Assembly (NCBI RefSeq): GCF_021155775.2
Contig: NC_060233.1
Location: forward strand, 39,339,077 to 39,403,076
Direction: 5' to 3'
DNA from: Neodiprion pinetum
Lineage: Eukaryota; Arthropoda; Insecta; Hymenoptera; Diprionidae
DNA: 64,000 nt
Shown: in pieces, positions 11,201 through 24,299 of the stretch
How the letters are laid out: each line of letters begins with the position of its first letter
How positions within the stretch are numbered: position 1 is the stretch's first letter
Notes under the pieces: generated by a model
What the model was told of the DNA's origin: nothing
Databases searched by the model: none
Seen by the model: the letters and a program-made list of their open reading frames with translations, nothing else
Translations under genes and position numbers: made by a program

Positions 11201-12694
11201 TAAATTGACAGAAATAATATTGTACATCATCGCAAGGAATGCGCATTTAATATTGCATACGTTATTCAATCTTTGAATTAATAATTGGACACACATATCA
11301 ACACAATACCATGTAGTGCTGACATATTGCATAAATATCATAGATACAAATTATTATGAAGATGACTAATAAAATTTAGATATACTTACAGCAAAAACAC
11401 TAGTATTTTGTGACAACGTCATGATGTGCTTGTAGCCATACGGTTTTGCACAACCAGGACATGGTTCCTCAAGGCTGAAAAATAAAATTTATTTTTTACT
11501 TCTGCTATATGAGTATTAAACAACTTCAAGGATCGTTGGTTCTGTCTTTTCTAAACTTCTCAATTCCTGTAATATTTTTTGTAATTCAATTTTTGAGCAA
11601 ACATAACATCTGACAAATATATAAATAATAATTTGTTGATTGCTTTTCCAAGTCTATGCACACATTCACCAACATTCAACAACTGTTCACACCTTAGATA
11701 CAGTATGGATTTGAATGAAACTAAATTTTCATTACTTACGACTTAGGCACAACGTTGAAATAGGGCATAACTACTTTGTCGACAAAGCTACCAAATCCCA
11801 AACGAAAATTACTTGTTATTTTAGTCATACTTTGCACCAATAAATCTCCCAAATGTGACAACTTCTCTTTATCATCCTCCATAGACTTGCTCAAGTCCAT
11901 GAGGTAGTAAAGATCAACTGGATAATCCTCGGCTTGAGAGTATGAAAAAGACATAGTATGCACCTCATCTAAAGCAATGGAAAAGACGAATGAAGTAATT
12001 ATTGCATATAAGAATAAAATTCACTGGTAAAAAATATTGTTAATAATTCAGGAAATAGCAAAATTGTCAACAATTAGCAATAATTGGAATTTGAAAAATC
12101 TCACTCACTTATCCTAAGGGTCAAATCGACTTCTTGAGGCCAGATTTGAATCGCCTCCTGTCTCCTACTACCACTGCTAGAACTCGTATGCTTAGAGCTA
12201 GAGCTTGAGGAAGACGATGAGGAAGACGAAGAAGAGGATGAACTTTGCTCAAATTCACTACCACCTGCTACAGATGAATAACCACCCTTTGTTAATTCCG
12301 CATGCCGAATCACATCATAAACATTATTCGGATACCGCGTATATTTCTTTGGGCACGTAGCATATATTTTTGTGTTTATGTTTGGCAAAAAACACCTCAT
12401 CTCCGAAAATTTCTGTGAACATAGGAATACATATTTTACATATACTTACAGATGTAACAACAGGGTAGCCCATTCCGTTACATAGGGTTTTTTGTTAACA
12501 TAGAAAAAAATTATCCAACTTACAGGAGCAGCGCACCAAGCACAATGTGGAGTTTGTATACATTCGTGGCAGGTTTGCTTGCTGATACAGGGATTCATTC
12601 CAGTGAGTCTTTCAGGTAGAGGGTAGTCAGCTTTGACAGCAACAAAAACTATCGCTGTGACAAGGGCCAGGGCCCATTCTAAGCTGCCAAACAT
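8249..12694 (-). CDS. mys: integrin beta subunit (beta-PS type)
   Basis: Integrin beta chain: pairs with an alpha chain at the plasma membrane to bind extracellular matrix and link it to the cytoskeleton through talin. Nine exons in phase: 12694-12524, 12412-12109, 11968-11740, 11474-11390, 11052-10405, 10308-9985, 9700-9500, 9356-8859, 8314-8249, giving 841 aa, a normal family length. Seen in order: signal peptide, cysteine-rich PSI region (CHECIQTPHCAWC), a serine tract at about residues 111-127, the I-like domain with MIDAS motif DLSKS and SGNLDAPEGG, four cysteine-rich EGF repeats, a transmembrane helix, then a cytoplasmic tail with HDRREFARFE and two NPxY-type motifs (NPIYKQ, NPTYVGK). 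The specificity-loop exon (EEPCPGCAKPYGY) fits the Drosophila beta-PS subunit rather than beta-nu. Only one version of that exon was found. Confidence 0.95.
12101..12412 (-). repeat. poly-serine codon tract in integrin exon 2
   Basis: Around 12190-12245 the coding strand carries 17 consecutive serine codons, using both TCN and AGY codons, followed by a second SSSSGS cluster. Mixed codons mean it is not a simple trinucleotide expansion. It lies between the PSI region and the I-like domain, in the hybrid-domain neighbourhood. Confidence 0.8.
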
Positions 12695-15600
12695 CCCTGT
12701 AGATCAATAGATATGTGTTACATTCTGCATATTTCACTGCAACCGAACAAGTATGAATTCATACCTCGACAAATTCAGAACCGCTGTACTGCACAGTTTA
12801 TTGAAAAGGATTGCCCTTATTCAATGCAATCGCAAAATAAAAAACCAATATAAAAGTATTAAGCAAAGGAAATTTGAATCTAATGCCGCATCTGTTAATT
12901 ATGATGAAATTGAAAATCCTACTAAAATAAAAAGGCAACTTCATTGACACAATAGTACACAATGGTACTAAACATTACTATGCAACAAATTACACCTTTC
13001 GATATCAATACTGAAGAGTCAAATTTTTTAAAATTTATTTACAAGCGTGTGAATTCCTGAATACAGTCTTGTAACAAAGTTAGCAGAATATTAATTCTAA
13101 ATAAATAGACGTTATCTTCTGACATTCAGTTGCCCTACGTATTCCTGGTTAGCCATATGTGGTTATACAGAAAGCCTTATAAGGATATCGTGTGACAGTT
13201 GAAAATTAACATGAAAACAGATTATGCTGTCTACTTGGAATAATAATTGAAAGAAACTGGTAGATATATGTGAAACTAAGAGAGAAATAATACGCATTCT
13301 AGTAAAGTGTAAATTACTTTGTACATCAAGAGGATAATGATATTAAGTATAAAATAAAAGTACAAGAAATGTAAAATTTAAAATGAAATGAATTCCAATA
13401 AATCAGCTCGATGATAAGTACACTGACCATTGAAAAAACCCACCACAATAAATGTACAATGAAACATTGTCCGTTTTATTTTGCAAAGTACCATCGTGCA
13501 TTGCATAAAGTAATCAAAATTGACATATTTAAGTAAAAATTAATAATACCAATTAATGTTATCATTGTAGCTAAATATAATACTTCTTTGGTCAGTTAGG
13601 ATTCTTATTTCTACACCCTCACATTTAGCAACAGGAGTCTATTATTAAGCTGCTGAGTCAGATTTTCTTAGTAAGCCAAAGGTAAGACATCATACTTTTA
13701 CTTGGTAATATCACATGCTGTGATGATGGTATCTGGTTGGTCATATTAGTACGTGAATGATTATTGGCATGAAATCATCCGATATACATGATTCAATGTC
13801 AATAAATTTGATTAAAAATTACTTTTCCTCATCCCTAGATTACGGAAAAATCACTGAAAATTTTCAATTGTAACTGAATACCAAAATAATACGTTATACT
13901 GCTACGTTTAAGAACACAAGCTGGAAACATGCATACTTATCTCAAGAGCAAAAGTGCAAACAAGAAAGTAAGATAATGGATTCACTATATAGAACTGAAA
14001 CATTTTCTTACAAACTTGTTTTTGGATATCACATTTTTTTACCAAACAAATGGTCGCATGAATGGCGTATACAACATTTTTGCATCCATATTAGCAAATT
14101 TTATAAACAAGAGCGACATCTGATTGTATAATAATTAATAATACGTTGAGAATATTGACAACAAGCAAAACAATGTATCTAATTTGTAAACGGGTGTAGA
14201 GATTGTTCGGTACTAATGAAAACGTGAAATTTTATTTCAGTAATTGTTTAATTATCTAATTAAATTTAAGAGATGGATCCGTTTGACTTGCAGGGTCGAG
14301 GAAATTTTTTAAATCAAATGTTTCTTAGATTTGATCGAAGGATTGATATTTCCTCACTACTTCTTGTGACGCACATTAATAACAAGAAGCGCTTTCGTTT
14401 CGTAGAACGTTGTCATAAATGGTATTTGTACTTGTGAAATGCGCGAGTGAGGTGCGGCCGAAAACCAGTTCTCCCACGCTATATTTGTCCCTTAAGAATA
14501 AGGTTTTTGCCCAGTAAATCGAAGGGTGATAACGGTGATATTTTTGGGACAAAGATTTGTTCCACTTGCAGATCATTTAGGTTTGAGAACACGTCTCGAT
14601 TACCCATCCATTAATGCCGTCATCTCTATATTTACAAGACACCGCATTAGCATGAAAAAGGTTACGGAGATGAGAATCCGTGAACCATAAATTTGATATA
14701 CGTATTTTTAACTCGGTAAGGCCGGATATGAAATTTGGTATACATTTCTTACTTTCTAGATTTGAAGGTGATTATCGGCTGTCCTTATAACATCACAAAC
14801 TCCGAAGAAATAATTTCACAACTTTGGATCACCATAAAAGGCAACCCCACACCGCCACGGAATAACGACTCAATAACGAGCCGTTCGTTCAACGTCGGGT
14901 AGACGACTGGTCACTAGAGTTGGACAAAATATCAGAAGAGTTATTTCGAATTGAGCATATGCGAGTATTGTTATATCGATGAACTCACATCCGTCCCGTA
15001 TGCACCCGAGAAAGACCCGAGATTATCCGATTATTCACGATAACGCGCTCGTTACCTCTCGCCGAATGCACTTTCCAAATAAGCGGGAAATTCAAATAAG
15101 CTTATTCAGCTCTAATGATGATGTCTAGTGTACTAATTCGGTACGCGACCATACGACTATTTTTGCGCCCAACCTCGCCGACTGTTCACAGGAGTATGTA
15201 TGTTGTATAATATTTCTCCAATCCTGCCTTATATGTTGATTACTAAGTATCTGTACCACAACCGCGTATCCGCTAGTTTCCGGTGGGAAATCAGCGACGA
15301 ATTAGTCATCGTTCAATGATGATGCGATCATTCAGCTGCGGCTACAAAATCTAAATAACCTTGAAACATAATACAACTTTGCATACATATAAGGTTCGTG
15401 TTTCGCAAGTAAGCTGCAAATGTTACGTATTCGGATTTTAATTATGCGCCTTCAGTGCACCCAGAAACCCTATTTGCAAACAATTTATATACGCACTTAC
15501 TAAATTTTACATCGTGTATATCAGTATATCGAAAAAACTGAACTTCACAGAAACAGAACTGCTTAATGTAGAGTTTATAATTAGTTTTTTAAATCGCAAA

Positions 15601-15997
15601 TTTTCCTTATAAGTTTTTGAAACAGTGACTGACAATCACGCAGGTACGGTGTTACTCGATAGTTTTTCTTATCTACAATTCGCATCCCGCAACCACAGTT
15701 GATATTATTATTTATATACATATAGGAGCAGGGTCTAAAATTAATTTATGCCATAAGCTAGCAAGTCTGTGCCCGAAGTTCTGAAAATACTAGACGTAAT
15801 GTAACCTTACAATTCAGCCGTATTTGAAATCCGGAAATGGAATTGTATAAAAATACGTTGGCCGCCATATTGATTTATTTTGACAGCCTGTGTTGACAGC
15901 TTCATTTGCGAGGGAAACAACGCATGTCAAGAAATCAAAATATCCTGATAAAATCCTATAGTTCATTTATTGTACAAATATAGTTTCCACATGTATC
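12695..15997. other. intergenic region upstream of the integrin gene
   Basis: No coding exon was recognised. It probably contains the integrin promoter and any 5'-UTR exon (minus strand); the less AT-rich part at about 14.8-15.3 kb is the likeliest promoter area, but no element decides this. Confidence 0.4.
15861..15868 (+). promoter_or_regulatory. possible Pho/YY1 site GCCGCCAT
   Basis: The sequence GCCGCCAT followed by ATTG contains the GCCAT core bound by YY1/Pho. It lies 130 nt upstream of the ATG at 15998, a common position in promoters of housekeeping genes. Motif match only. Confidence 0.3.
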
Positions 15998-16340
15998 ATG
16001 AGTGACACACTTTCCTCTTATTCCGGCAGCTATGTACAATACGCACGCCAATTCGACGAGGAAAAAACAGCAAAGCTTTATCGGAACATAAAGAAGGTTA
16101 GCTTTGACAACTTGAACTGCACCGTCATAAAAAAAAACTCATAACTCAAACTGTATTTTCAACTATCCTTTTCTTGGTTCTCAGACGCTTCAAGAGGTGC
16201 AACAAATCGCCAGCGAGGTAAATTGTAATTATAAAGAACTCGAAGAGAACATGAACCGTGCAGCGCGACTCATCACAGCAATCCAAATCTGTAAAAGGCG
16301 AGAGGCTGAAGCGACGGCATTGACCGAAACAAATGACTAA
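15998..16340 (+). CDS. small helical (coiled-coil) protein, 84 aa
   Basis: Two exons, 15998-16096 and 16185-16340, join in phase 0 across an 88-nt intron with a good CTTGGTTCTCAG acceptor. The protein starts MSDTLSSYSGSYVQYARQF and continues with heptad-like stretches (KTLQEVQQIASEV, YKELEENMNRAARLITAIQ), ending ALTETND. The length, charge and helical pattern resemble small subunits of vesicle or lysosome-positioning complexes such as BLOC-1/BORC, but I cannot assign it. An AATAAA lies 7 nt after the stop, so the gene is compact. The ATG is the first in the reading frame and has a possible YY1-type promoter motif just upstream. Confidence 0.6.
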
Positions 16341-16346
16341 AACTGT

Positions 16347-16352
16347 AATAAA
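16347..16352 (+). promoter_or_regulatory. polyadenylation signal AATAAA
   Basis: Hexamer 7 nt after the stop of the 84-aa gene; a second AATAAA-type site follows within 25 nt. Confidence 0.5.
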
Positions 16353-17084
16353 AGGAATTTATTCAATTAATAAATAACCAAATTCCTATTTTTGATGGCC
16401 GTGGTTTCTTTTTTTTTTTTTTTGTTCTTATTTGATTTTCGCGGGTCAAATCGTAATATCTCGCTTCAAAACGCAAGCGATGACTAATAAAAAGAAAAAG
16501 AAAAAAAATCCCTAGATTCTGTCTGCTACATCCTGCTGTCAAACCTGTCATCGTAATTACACACCACATTATACGCAGAAGTGTACGATTTATCGGAAAT
16601 TAGACTGAATAATACCCGAATACCAATGAAAAATCAAAACTGGAGGTGTGGTTTGTGATTATCTGTTGATCTATCTACTTTGGAATGCCGAAATTCAATC
16701 GTAGAGGGTAAGTCGAGAGCTTTGAAAATCTATACCAACGTCAGCAAATTCGAAATATCGAATATTCTATTTTTATTCTTCACGAGATCAACCTCACACG
16801 CCGCTATATATTTACCGAATTTACTTACGATACTTAATAGTACAATCAAATTTCGTTATTTATTCGAGTAACCAAAAGTTGATTATCATATAAACGCATC
16901 CGAAAATATGTCTTATCACCAGTACATCTTGAAAGTATGTTTTTTATTTGCAAAAACACGATATAGTCTTTATGTAAGTATTTGATTAGTATACATTTTT
17001 CACGTATCCTTTATGTTTTCTCAGCAATATTTGCCAGTGGCCAATCAATTGAAGTGAGTAACCATATAGCTATGCTCTGATAAG
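16353..17084. other. short intergenic region and probable 5'-UTR exon of the HECW gene
   Basis: Mostly non-coding. A TTTTCTCAG acceptor at about 17024 precedes 60 nt of untranslated sequence. An in-frame TAG 18 nt before the ATG at 17085 confirms that start, so the 5' UTR is probably spliced. Confidence 0.4.
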
Positions 17085-20000
17085 ATGCCAGCAGAGACGG
17101 AGATGACGGCACTTTCCTCTGATCAAGATGATGGGAAAAGTTCCGCTATGCTAGATATGCCTGAGGCTATGAACAACAAGAATTTTCCACGTGAGGAGCG
17201 AAGTATTAACGAAAACACAGAGAATTTTGAAAGCAGATTTTCGATTGTTGACAACCACAATGCAACCACCAGCAACGTCATTGATGACGTTGATAGTGGG
17301 GGAAAAAAACCGTCCGATAATTCAATTAGCATCGCTAAAAGTAAAAAACAAATTACGAGATGTACGGCAAATGATTACAAACTTAGTCAGACATTGTTGG
17401 TACCTGAACAGTCAATTAATGACAAAGGTGTCCCAGGTGGTATGGAAATGTCAAGAGATGGGTCGATATCAACTGATGATATAGAAATAATAGACAAAAC
17501 CATGAATGTATTAAGTGGGAGTAACGCTTCATCACTAGGACGTAAAGAGTTGATAAGAAAACAGTTTTTGTTTCAGGGCTCTGCTCAGAGCCTGCCAAGT
17601 ACAAGTTCACTAACTAATTCAGCAAAAGACGGTACGAATATAATGCCAGAAATTTCTAGTACTGATGTGTCTAATACTTTTCGTGATGTGAATACGGGGA
17701 TTAGAAAATCTTTGAGTAAACAGAAAAATTTCTTGCAACCACAGTCATTTGGTACAGCTGAAAAAGATACGAGCGATGACAGCCAGTTTAATTTAATATC
17801 TAGTAAACCAAACTTAGCTAGTATCAGTGCTATAGAAGAACCTAACCAGAATTCAATTCATCACATCAACAGTTTACACAAGAACCATAGCAATTCTCTC
17901 GAGTTATTAGTTAGAGAAACCACTGATACTCAAAAACTACCTGGCGAATCATTCAACTTTGCAGAGGATCTCCATTCTCTTCCTCTAAAAATACCCGCAG
18001 AGTTTTCAAGCTTCAGAGAAGAGTCGCAAGATTTTTCTCCAAATATATCTGGGGAATCGGCAGACTATATGGAAAAGCCTAACTCTCCAACTGTGAAAAT
18101 ACCTGGTGAGTCCATGAGTTTTGAAAATAAGGCATTAGACGCTCCTGTACCTGTAAAAATGCCTAAAGAAGTTTTGAGCTGCAGAGAAGAGCCTCAAGAT
18201 CCTTCATTAAAAATACCTGGGGAATCGACAAGCTTTATACAAAATCCTCAATCTCTGCCTGTGATCATACCTGGAGAATTTTCCAATTTTAATGAAGAAT
18301 CACAAGAACCTCCTTTAAAAATTCCTGCGGAATCGGCAAACTTAATAAAACAGGCTGAATCTCCACCTGTGAAAATACTTGGTGAGTCAATGAGTTTCGA
18401 AAATGAGACACTAGATTCTCATATACCTGTAAAAATACCTGAAGAATTTTCGAGCTTTAGAGAAGAATCGCAAGATCCTCCTTCAAAAATTCCTGGTGAT
18501 TCGTCAAACATTAAGAAAATAGCCGAATCTCCACCTGTGAAAATACCTGGCGAGTCAATGAGTTTTCAAGATGCTTTAAAAGACCTCCCAATGCCTGTAA
18601 AAATAAGTGGAGAACTGTTGACCTCAGAAGAAAATTCACAAGATCATCTACCTGTGAAAATTCCAGGGAAATCGTCGACCAGATATGTAGAACAAGAGTG
18701 TTCTTCATCTATTCGAACAACTGGAGAATTATCAAGAAGCGTTAGAGAAGATATATTACAATCAGATAATAGTTTTGATTCCACTGATGGAGCTGCCTCC
18801 TTACCTTTAAGAACCCCTGTGATCACTGCAACCGATGGAAAAAATTCTTTTGATATAGCCTCGAGTGACGATCAAAAGACAGTGATTACATCCATGAAAC
18901 CTTTTAGATTACCAAGCTTACCTAATTTGTTTGAAATCCAGGGAGATTCTGCTGCACTTTCAGAATCATTAAACACTGTTCAGCGCCGTCTAGATGAGGC
19001 TCGGAATTTTGAGCTTGGTCAGCGGTCTTCAAACAGTAGTGATGGGAGTAATTCAGATACTGAATCGCAACAAGCTGCTGCATCTCGTAATGGGACTAAA
19101 AAGGTATTACTTCTTTCTGCAACTCTGGAAACTTATAATTGTACGGAGTGCTGCAAGTCTGTTTCATGTTCACATAACTATTCTTTCAGAGATCATATAA
19201 GCAACATGGTGTTGCGTCAAACGATAGTGTGGAGTATTACCAGCTGTGGCGCAGTACTGGTGGTACTCAAGCACCGGAATTTCTTTACGAAACCTTGTAT
19301 CCAAATCCTCCACCACTGCCTCCAAGATCAGTGCACAGACCACTGCACAGAACTCATGCATTACCAAGTGTGCCTCCTGAACTACCCAAAAGGCATCCTC
19401 AAAAACATCCAACACCCTTTCATCCTGAAGATTGTTTTGGGTTTGAAATTGTGGATGTTGACGAAGCCTCAGGATTGAAGGTATATGCTTATTGGTCAAA
19501 TTAAAGCGTTCTTTTTACTGAGTGTAAATCCCATCTTTCGAACATGTTTTTCTTTAGTCTCGTACAGCTGTAACAAAGAGTATAGCTCTGCTAAGCTCTC
19601 CAAGACCGCACAGGCCTCTGTCGAGGCCACTACCTGACTCGGCATTGCTCAATCAATCAGAATGCCCTCCAACGCCGACGCATCGTCCAAGACCACTCCG
19701 TCCTTTACCTATCTGTGCAACTTCAAAAGCATCTGTTTCGTCAGAGGAACCATTACCGACATGTAAGTGAAATTAGTTTACATTGTCTATCTATAAAATC
19801 TGGAAAGAGCCTGGCATTGGTGTGAGCATTTTCTCGGTCGCAAAATTAGAGTAATGTCGTATTTTGGCAGTATTTTCCCATATCCAATTGAATGGCTCTC
19901 ATGTATTATATAAAAATTTTCAGCGTGGGAAGCCAGAATTGATAGCCATGGCCGTGTGTTTTACATCGATCATGTGAATCGTACAACGACATGGCAGCGC

Positions 20001-22676
20001 CCAGGAATTGTGACTCGTAATAGTGGTTGTGACATGCAGCGCCAGCAACTCGACAGACGATATCAAAGTGTCCGCCGTACCATATCTCGACCTGATAATA
20101 TTGATCAAGAGCCAGCGAATTCAAATGTGGGTACTAACAATTCGGAAACAACTCCACGGCAGTCAGAACATCAAATTGAACGACGAGCAGAGCGTGCCAA
20201 TACCAACGAAAACGAACCATTTGACATAACAACAACACCACCCATATTGTTTTTAACAAGATCTGACTTTTTTACCGTTTTGCATACAAATTCTGATGCT
20301 ATGGAATTGTACAACCGAAATTCCAGCTTGAAGCACATGATAAGTAAGATTCGAAGGGAGCCTGCAGCGTTCCCGAGATATGAACATAATCGAGACCTTG
20401 TTTCTCTGATTAATTTTTTTGCTGATCCTTTGAAAGAACTCCCCAGAGGGTACGAGTCTAAACTTGACAGAACCGGCAAAGTAAGTCTAGGAGAGAACGT
20501 TTGTATGATCTTTGTTTTCATTACATATAAGACATATTTACCATTCCAAAAATATGATATGCATTTTCAGAGATTCTTTATTAGTCATGCAAGAAAGGCG
20601 ACGTCATTCATTGATCCACGGTTGCCAACTGAGCCTACGCATCCAAGATCTGTTATAGACGAGCCACCTGTGCCACCGCCGCGGCCGCAGCAATCAACCG
20701 TCCATACATCTCCTGACATTCCAATAGCTTACAATGATAAGGTCGTAGCTTTTCTGCGCCAGCCAAATATTATGGATATTCTGAAGGAAAGACACGCCGG
20801 CTTGGGGCAGAACATTGCCCTCAGAGAAAAAGTTAACACTGTTAGAGTTGAGGGAACCACTGCTCTGCAAAGATTGGGGCATGATGTACCGTTGGCATTG
20901 CTTTTGAGGTAACAAAAAAAAAAAAATTAGCTTATTGTAATTTTTCTTCATCATTCATTGGTCCAAACTATTGCCTATATGCAAAAAAATAATGTACTGT
21001 ATTTCACGAAATATTACGTTTTGTTTGTTTCGCATATCTAGCTTGTTCGAACATGAAATAATGTCATATGTACCTGGTAATATTGGTCGCTCTCCTCTGG
21101 GAAGTCCACATGCTTCACCAGGGTTAGCCAGAGCCTCGGCTAGAGCTCCAGCACCCTATAGAAGAGACTTTGAAGCAAAGCTAAGGACCTTCTACAGAAA
21201 GTTAGAAAGCAAAGGATACGGCCAAGGGCCTGGTAAACTGAAGTAAGATTTGACGCATTAAGTTTGAATAAACTAGAACATACTTTGCATAAGTATTTAG
21301 TTATTTCTCGAAAACCAATTTGTTTACGAATCGTGTTATTTGTGTAAATCGCCGTGTGTGCAAAGCTTTTCTTTTCTGCTACTGATTTCACCTATACGTA
21401 TGCCAGATAAATTTGTATCATTGAGTCATTGACAATTTATTTCAGGCTGCACATCAGACGAGAACACCTGCTGGAAGATGCCTTCACCCGGATAATGGCG
21501 GCCTCTAAAAAGGACTTGCAAAAGGGTAAATTAGCAGTGACATTTGACCATGAGGAAGGTCTAGATTATGGAGGACCATCGCGAGAATTTTTTTTTCATT
21601 TATCTCGAGAGTTATTCAATCCTTATTACGGGCTCTTCGAGTATTCTGCTAATGATACTTACACTGTTCAAGTATCTCCAATGTCTGCTTTTGTCGATAA
21701 CTATCATGATTGGTTCAGATTTTCTGGACGAGTGTTGGGGCTTGCTTTGGTACATCAGTACTTACTTGATGCCTTTTTTACAAGGCCATTCTATAAGGCA
21801 TTGCTTAGATTACCTGCAAGTTTAAGCGACTTGGAAAGTCTGGATCAGGAATTTCACCAGAGCCTAATGTGGATCAAGGAGCGTGACATAAGCATCGAAC
21901 CTTTAGAACTAACATTCTCAGTTACGGAAGAGTTACTAGGTCGTGTGGCAGAGCGTGAATTGAAGCCAGGTGGAAAGAATATAATGGTTACGGAAAAGAA
22001 TAAGAAAGAGTACTTAGAAAGGGTTGTTCGCTGGCGCTTGGAACGTGGTGTAGCTGAGCAAACTGAATCTCTTGTTCGCGGTTTTTATGAGGTAGTTGAT
22101 CCTCGTTTGGTATCAGTATTTGATGCACGCGAATTAGAACTAGTCATAGCTGGAGCTGCTGAAATAGATTTAAATGATTGGCGAGCACACACTGAGTACA
22201 GAAGTGGATATCATGATGCGCATCCAGTTGTCGAGTGGTTCTGGAGCTGTATAAGTAGATTTTCAAACGAACAGCGATTAAGATTACTGCAGTTTGTTAC
22301 TGGCACTTCAAGCATACCATTTGAAGGCTTTGCTGCTCTTAGAGGATCGACAGGACCCAGAAGATTTTGCATTGAGAAATGGGGAAAACCAAATAGCTTA
22401 CCAAGGTGAATATTAGTGCTAACAGATTTGATTACAGATGTAACGAAGTGACCAGAAATAATTCAGACAAACATGAAAATACGTATAACCAAATGATTTT
22501 GAAGTGATGCTTCGACTTGCGGCAGCCTCGATTTTATATCTAGTAATTCTGCGTTTATTTTCAGAGCGCATACTTGTTTCAATCGCTTGGACTTACCGCC
22601 TTACCCAACACCAGAAATTTTGTATGAAAAGTTGCTTCTTGCTGTTGAAGAAACCAATACTTTTGGAATCGAGTAA
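17085..22676 (+). CDS. Hecw: HECW-type HECT E3 ubiquitin-protein ligase
   Basis: E3 ligase that takes ubiquitin from an E2 onto a catalytic cysteine and transfers it to substrates bound by its WW domains. Eight exons in phase: 17085-19103, 19190-19480, 19558-19762, 19924-20480, 20571-20908, 21042-21242, 21446-22405, 22565-22676; 1560 aa. WW1 is WEARIDSHGRVFYIDHVNRT with TTWQRPG; WW2 spans the fourth/fifth exon junction (LPRGYESKLDRTGK then RFFISHARKATSF, with IDPRLP). The HECT domain begins KLHIRREHLLEDAF and ends with the catalytic AHTCFNRLDLPPY and terminal FGIE. The two-WW plus HECT order and linker match vertebrate HECW1/2 and Drosophila Hecw. No C2 domain is recognisable; residues about 290-560 instead carry a degenerate PVKIPGE repeat. 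An in-frame TAG 18 nt upstream fixes the start. Confidence 0.95.
17950..18760 (+). repeat. degenerate ~20-residue protein repeat array within HECW
   Basis: The frame repeats a core of the form P-V/L-K-I-P-G/A-E-S followed by a short spacer rich in S, F, E, Q and P, about a dozen times (for example SPPVKIPGESMSF, DPSLKIPGESTSF, EPPLKIPAESANL). The units have diverged at both protein and DNA level, so the array is old rather than a recent slippage product. Confidence 0.8.
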
Positions 22677-24268
22677 GCATCCCTTGGAATATACCAATAT
22701 CGCTTTATTTACCTTTTGATAAATTTTACGAATATAAAATTAATGAAGCTAGGTTCTATTATAGTGAGAAGCAGGTATAAACTAAGTAAGACAAATACAA
22801 CTGTTGCGAATCCATAACAATATTGAAAAGAATGAAATGCTTAGATTGTTACAAACGAAGTCTGTGATGGGATTGATAAACACAGACAAAATTTTATGCA
22901 TTCTATCTATGCCGTGTCTCTGAATCCGTGCGGACACTTAAATCAGATAGATAAGAACGATGACCAATAAGTTTTGAAGAAATTTACTATTTTATCTTAT
23001 TGTCAGCGATGGAGTTCTTCTACAAGATTATTACTTTCACCAACTGACTCATTTGTTGAATGTCAGTTATTATATAGCAGTTTGAAATTCTGTATTTACA
23101 CCAATCGGAGTAGTCATTAGTGAGCCAAAATGCAGTGTTTGATTTAGACTCGCTGATTTGGAAGAGACGAAATTTAATTTATACCTATTTAAATATTATT
23201 TAGGCTTGTTTCGTATATCCTTTTGTGGAACATGACCTCAAGGGTTGTATATTGGGGATATTATCATTTTTGCATTATACAAATTTCGAAGCGGCAATAT
23301 ATATAGGTGCATAGTATGTAAACAAAACAATTGCAAACATTTATGATGAAATAGTCAATTTTACATAACACATTAATAGCTGTACGGTTTCTCTATCAAA
23401 CAGATGTGTACAACTTAGTTTTGGATAATCAGCATGCATGACTGTGATGCCTTTCATATAAAACCTATTCCGAATACTTGTAATAGTACACAGCGATTAA
23501 CTGACTACCTGGAACGAGAAATATTACACAATTAGATTAAGAGCACTTATTGGCATCTAGATAAGCTATTACGGTAAATAAGAGTTTTCGAGTTGAACAT
23601 TTCGCAGTTAGTACGATCTCGATTGGCATACTTTCATACACATGATGGTATCCTATGTGCTCTCTCTAGAGGTTCTTCCAAAAATGTAGGGACAGGAGGC
23701 TAAACTCCCAAACTCAAACTTGTTCTCAAATTTTCAGATAAACTCATTAGCATGATTTCCTCCAGTTCATGTGTTCCTATCAAAGCATGATAACCTACAG
23801 ATGAACTCGGAAAATGGAGTGAATGGTCGTTTTAATCAGTTTACTGATTTTGGATTTTTTTTCGATTTCACATGTCGATACAGAGCACATATAATAAGTG
23901 CGGCCATAGAGGCAATCTGTATTATTGTGTCAATGTTCAAAAATAAGGTCTAATCTTGTAAAAAATTTGGTCAAGTCGAGCCTCTTATCGTTGCTTTCTT
24001 GGATTCTTCTGTGAACAGTGTTCATAACTTACTTGACAATGCTCACTGTGATCATGCTTCTAAATAATGTTCAGCTTTGTTGAAACGTTCAAGCGCAGTC
24101 AAACTTCTTCAAGTTATTATATATAATGGCACACTTTTGTGATGCATTCAGTCTTAAAACTAGTCATCTACTACGTAGAAATTCTTCACAATCTAATCTA
24201 TTATACTTATACATATAATAACCGATATGTTAATTATTATAGTAAATTATATTAGTTTAGTACAACTT

Positions 24269-24270
<2 letters not shown>

Positions 24271-24295
<25 letters not shown>
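24271..24295. repeat. (ATT)n microsatellite
   Basis: Eight or more tandem TTA/ATT units. Confidence 0.8.

Positions 24296-24299
<4 letters not shown>

Noticed and set aside
19104..19478. Read-through of HECW exon 1 into VLLLSATLETYN
   Set aside because: A GTATTA donor at 19104 and TTTCAG acceptor at 19189 restore the proline-rich linker frame that leads to the WW domain.
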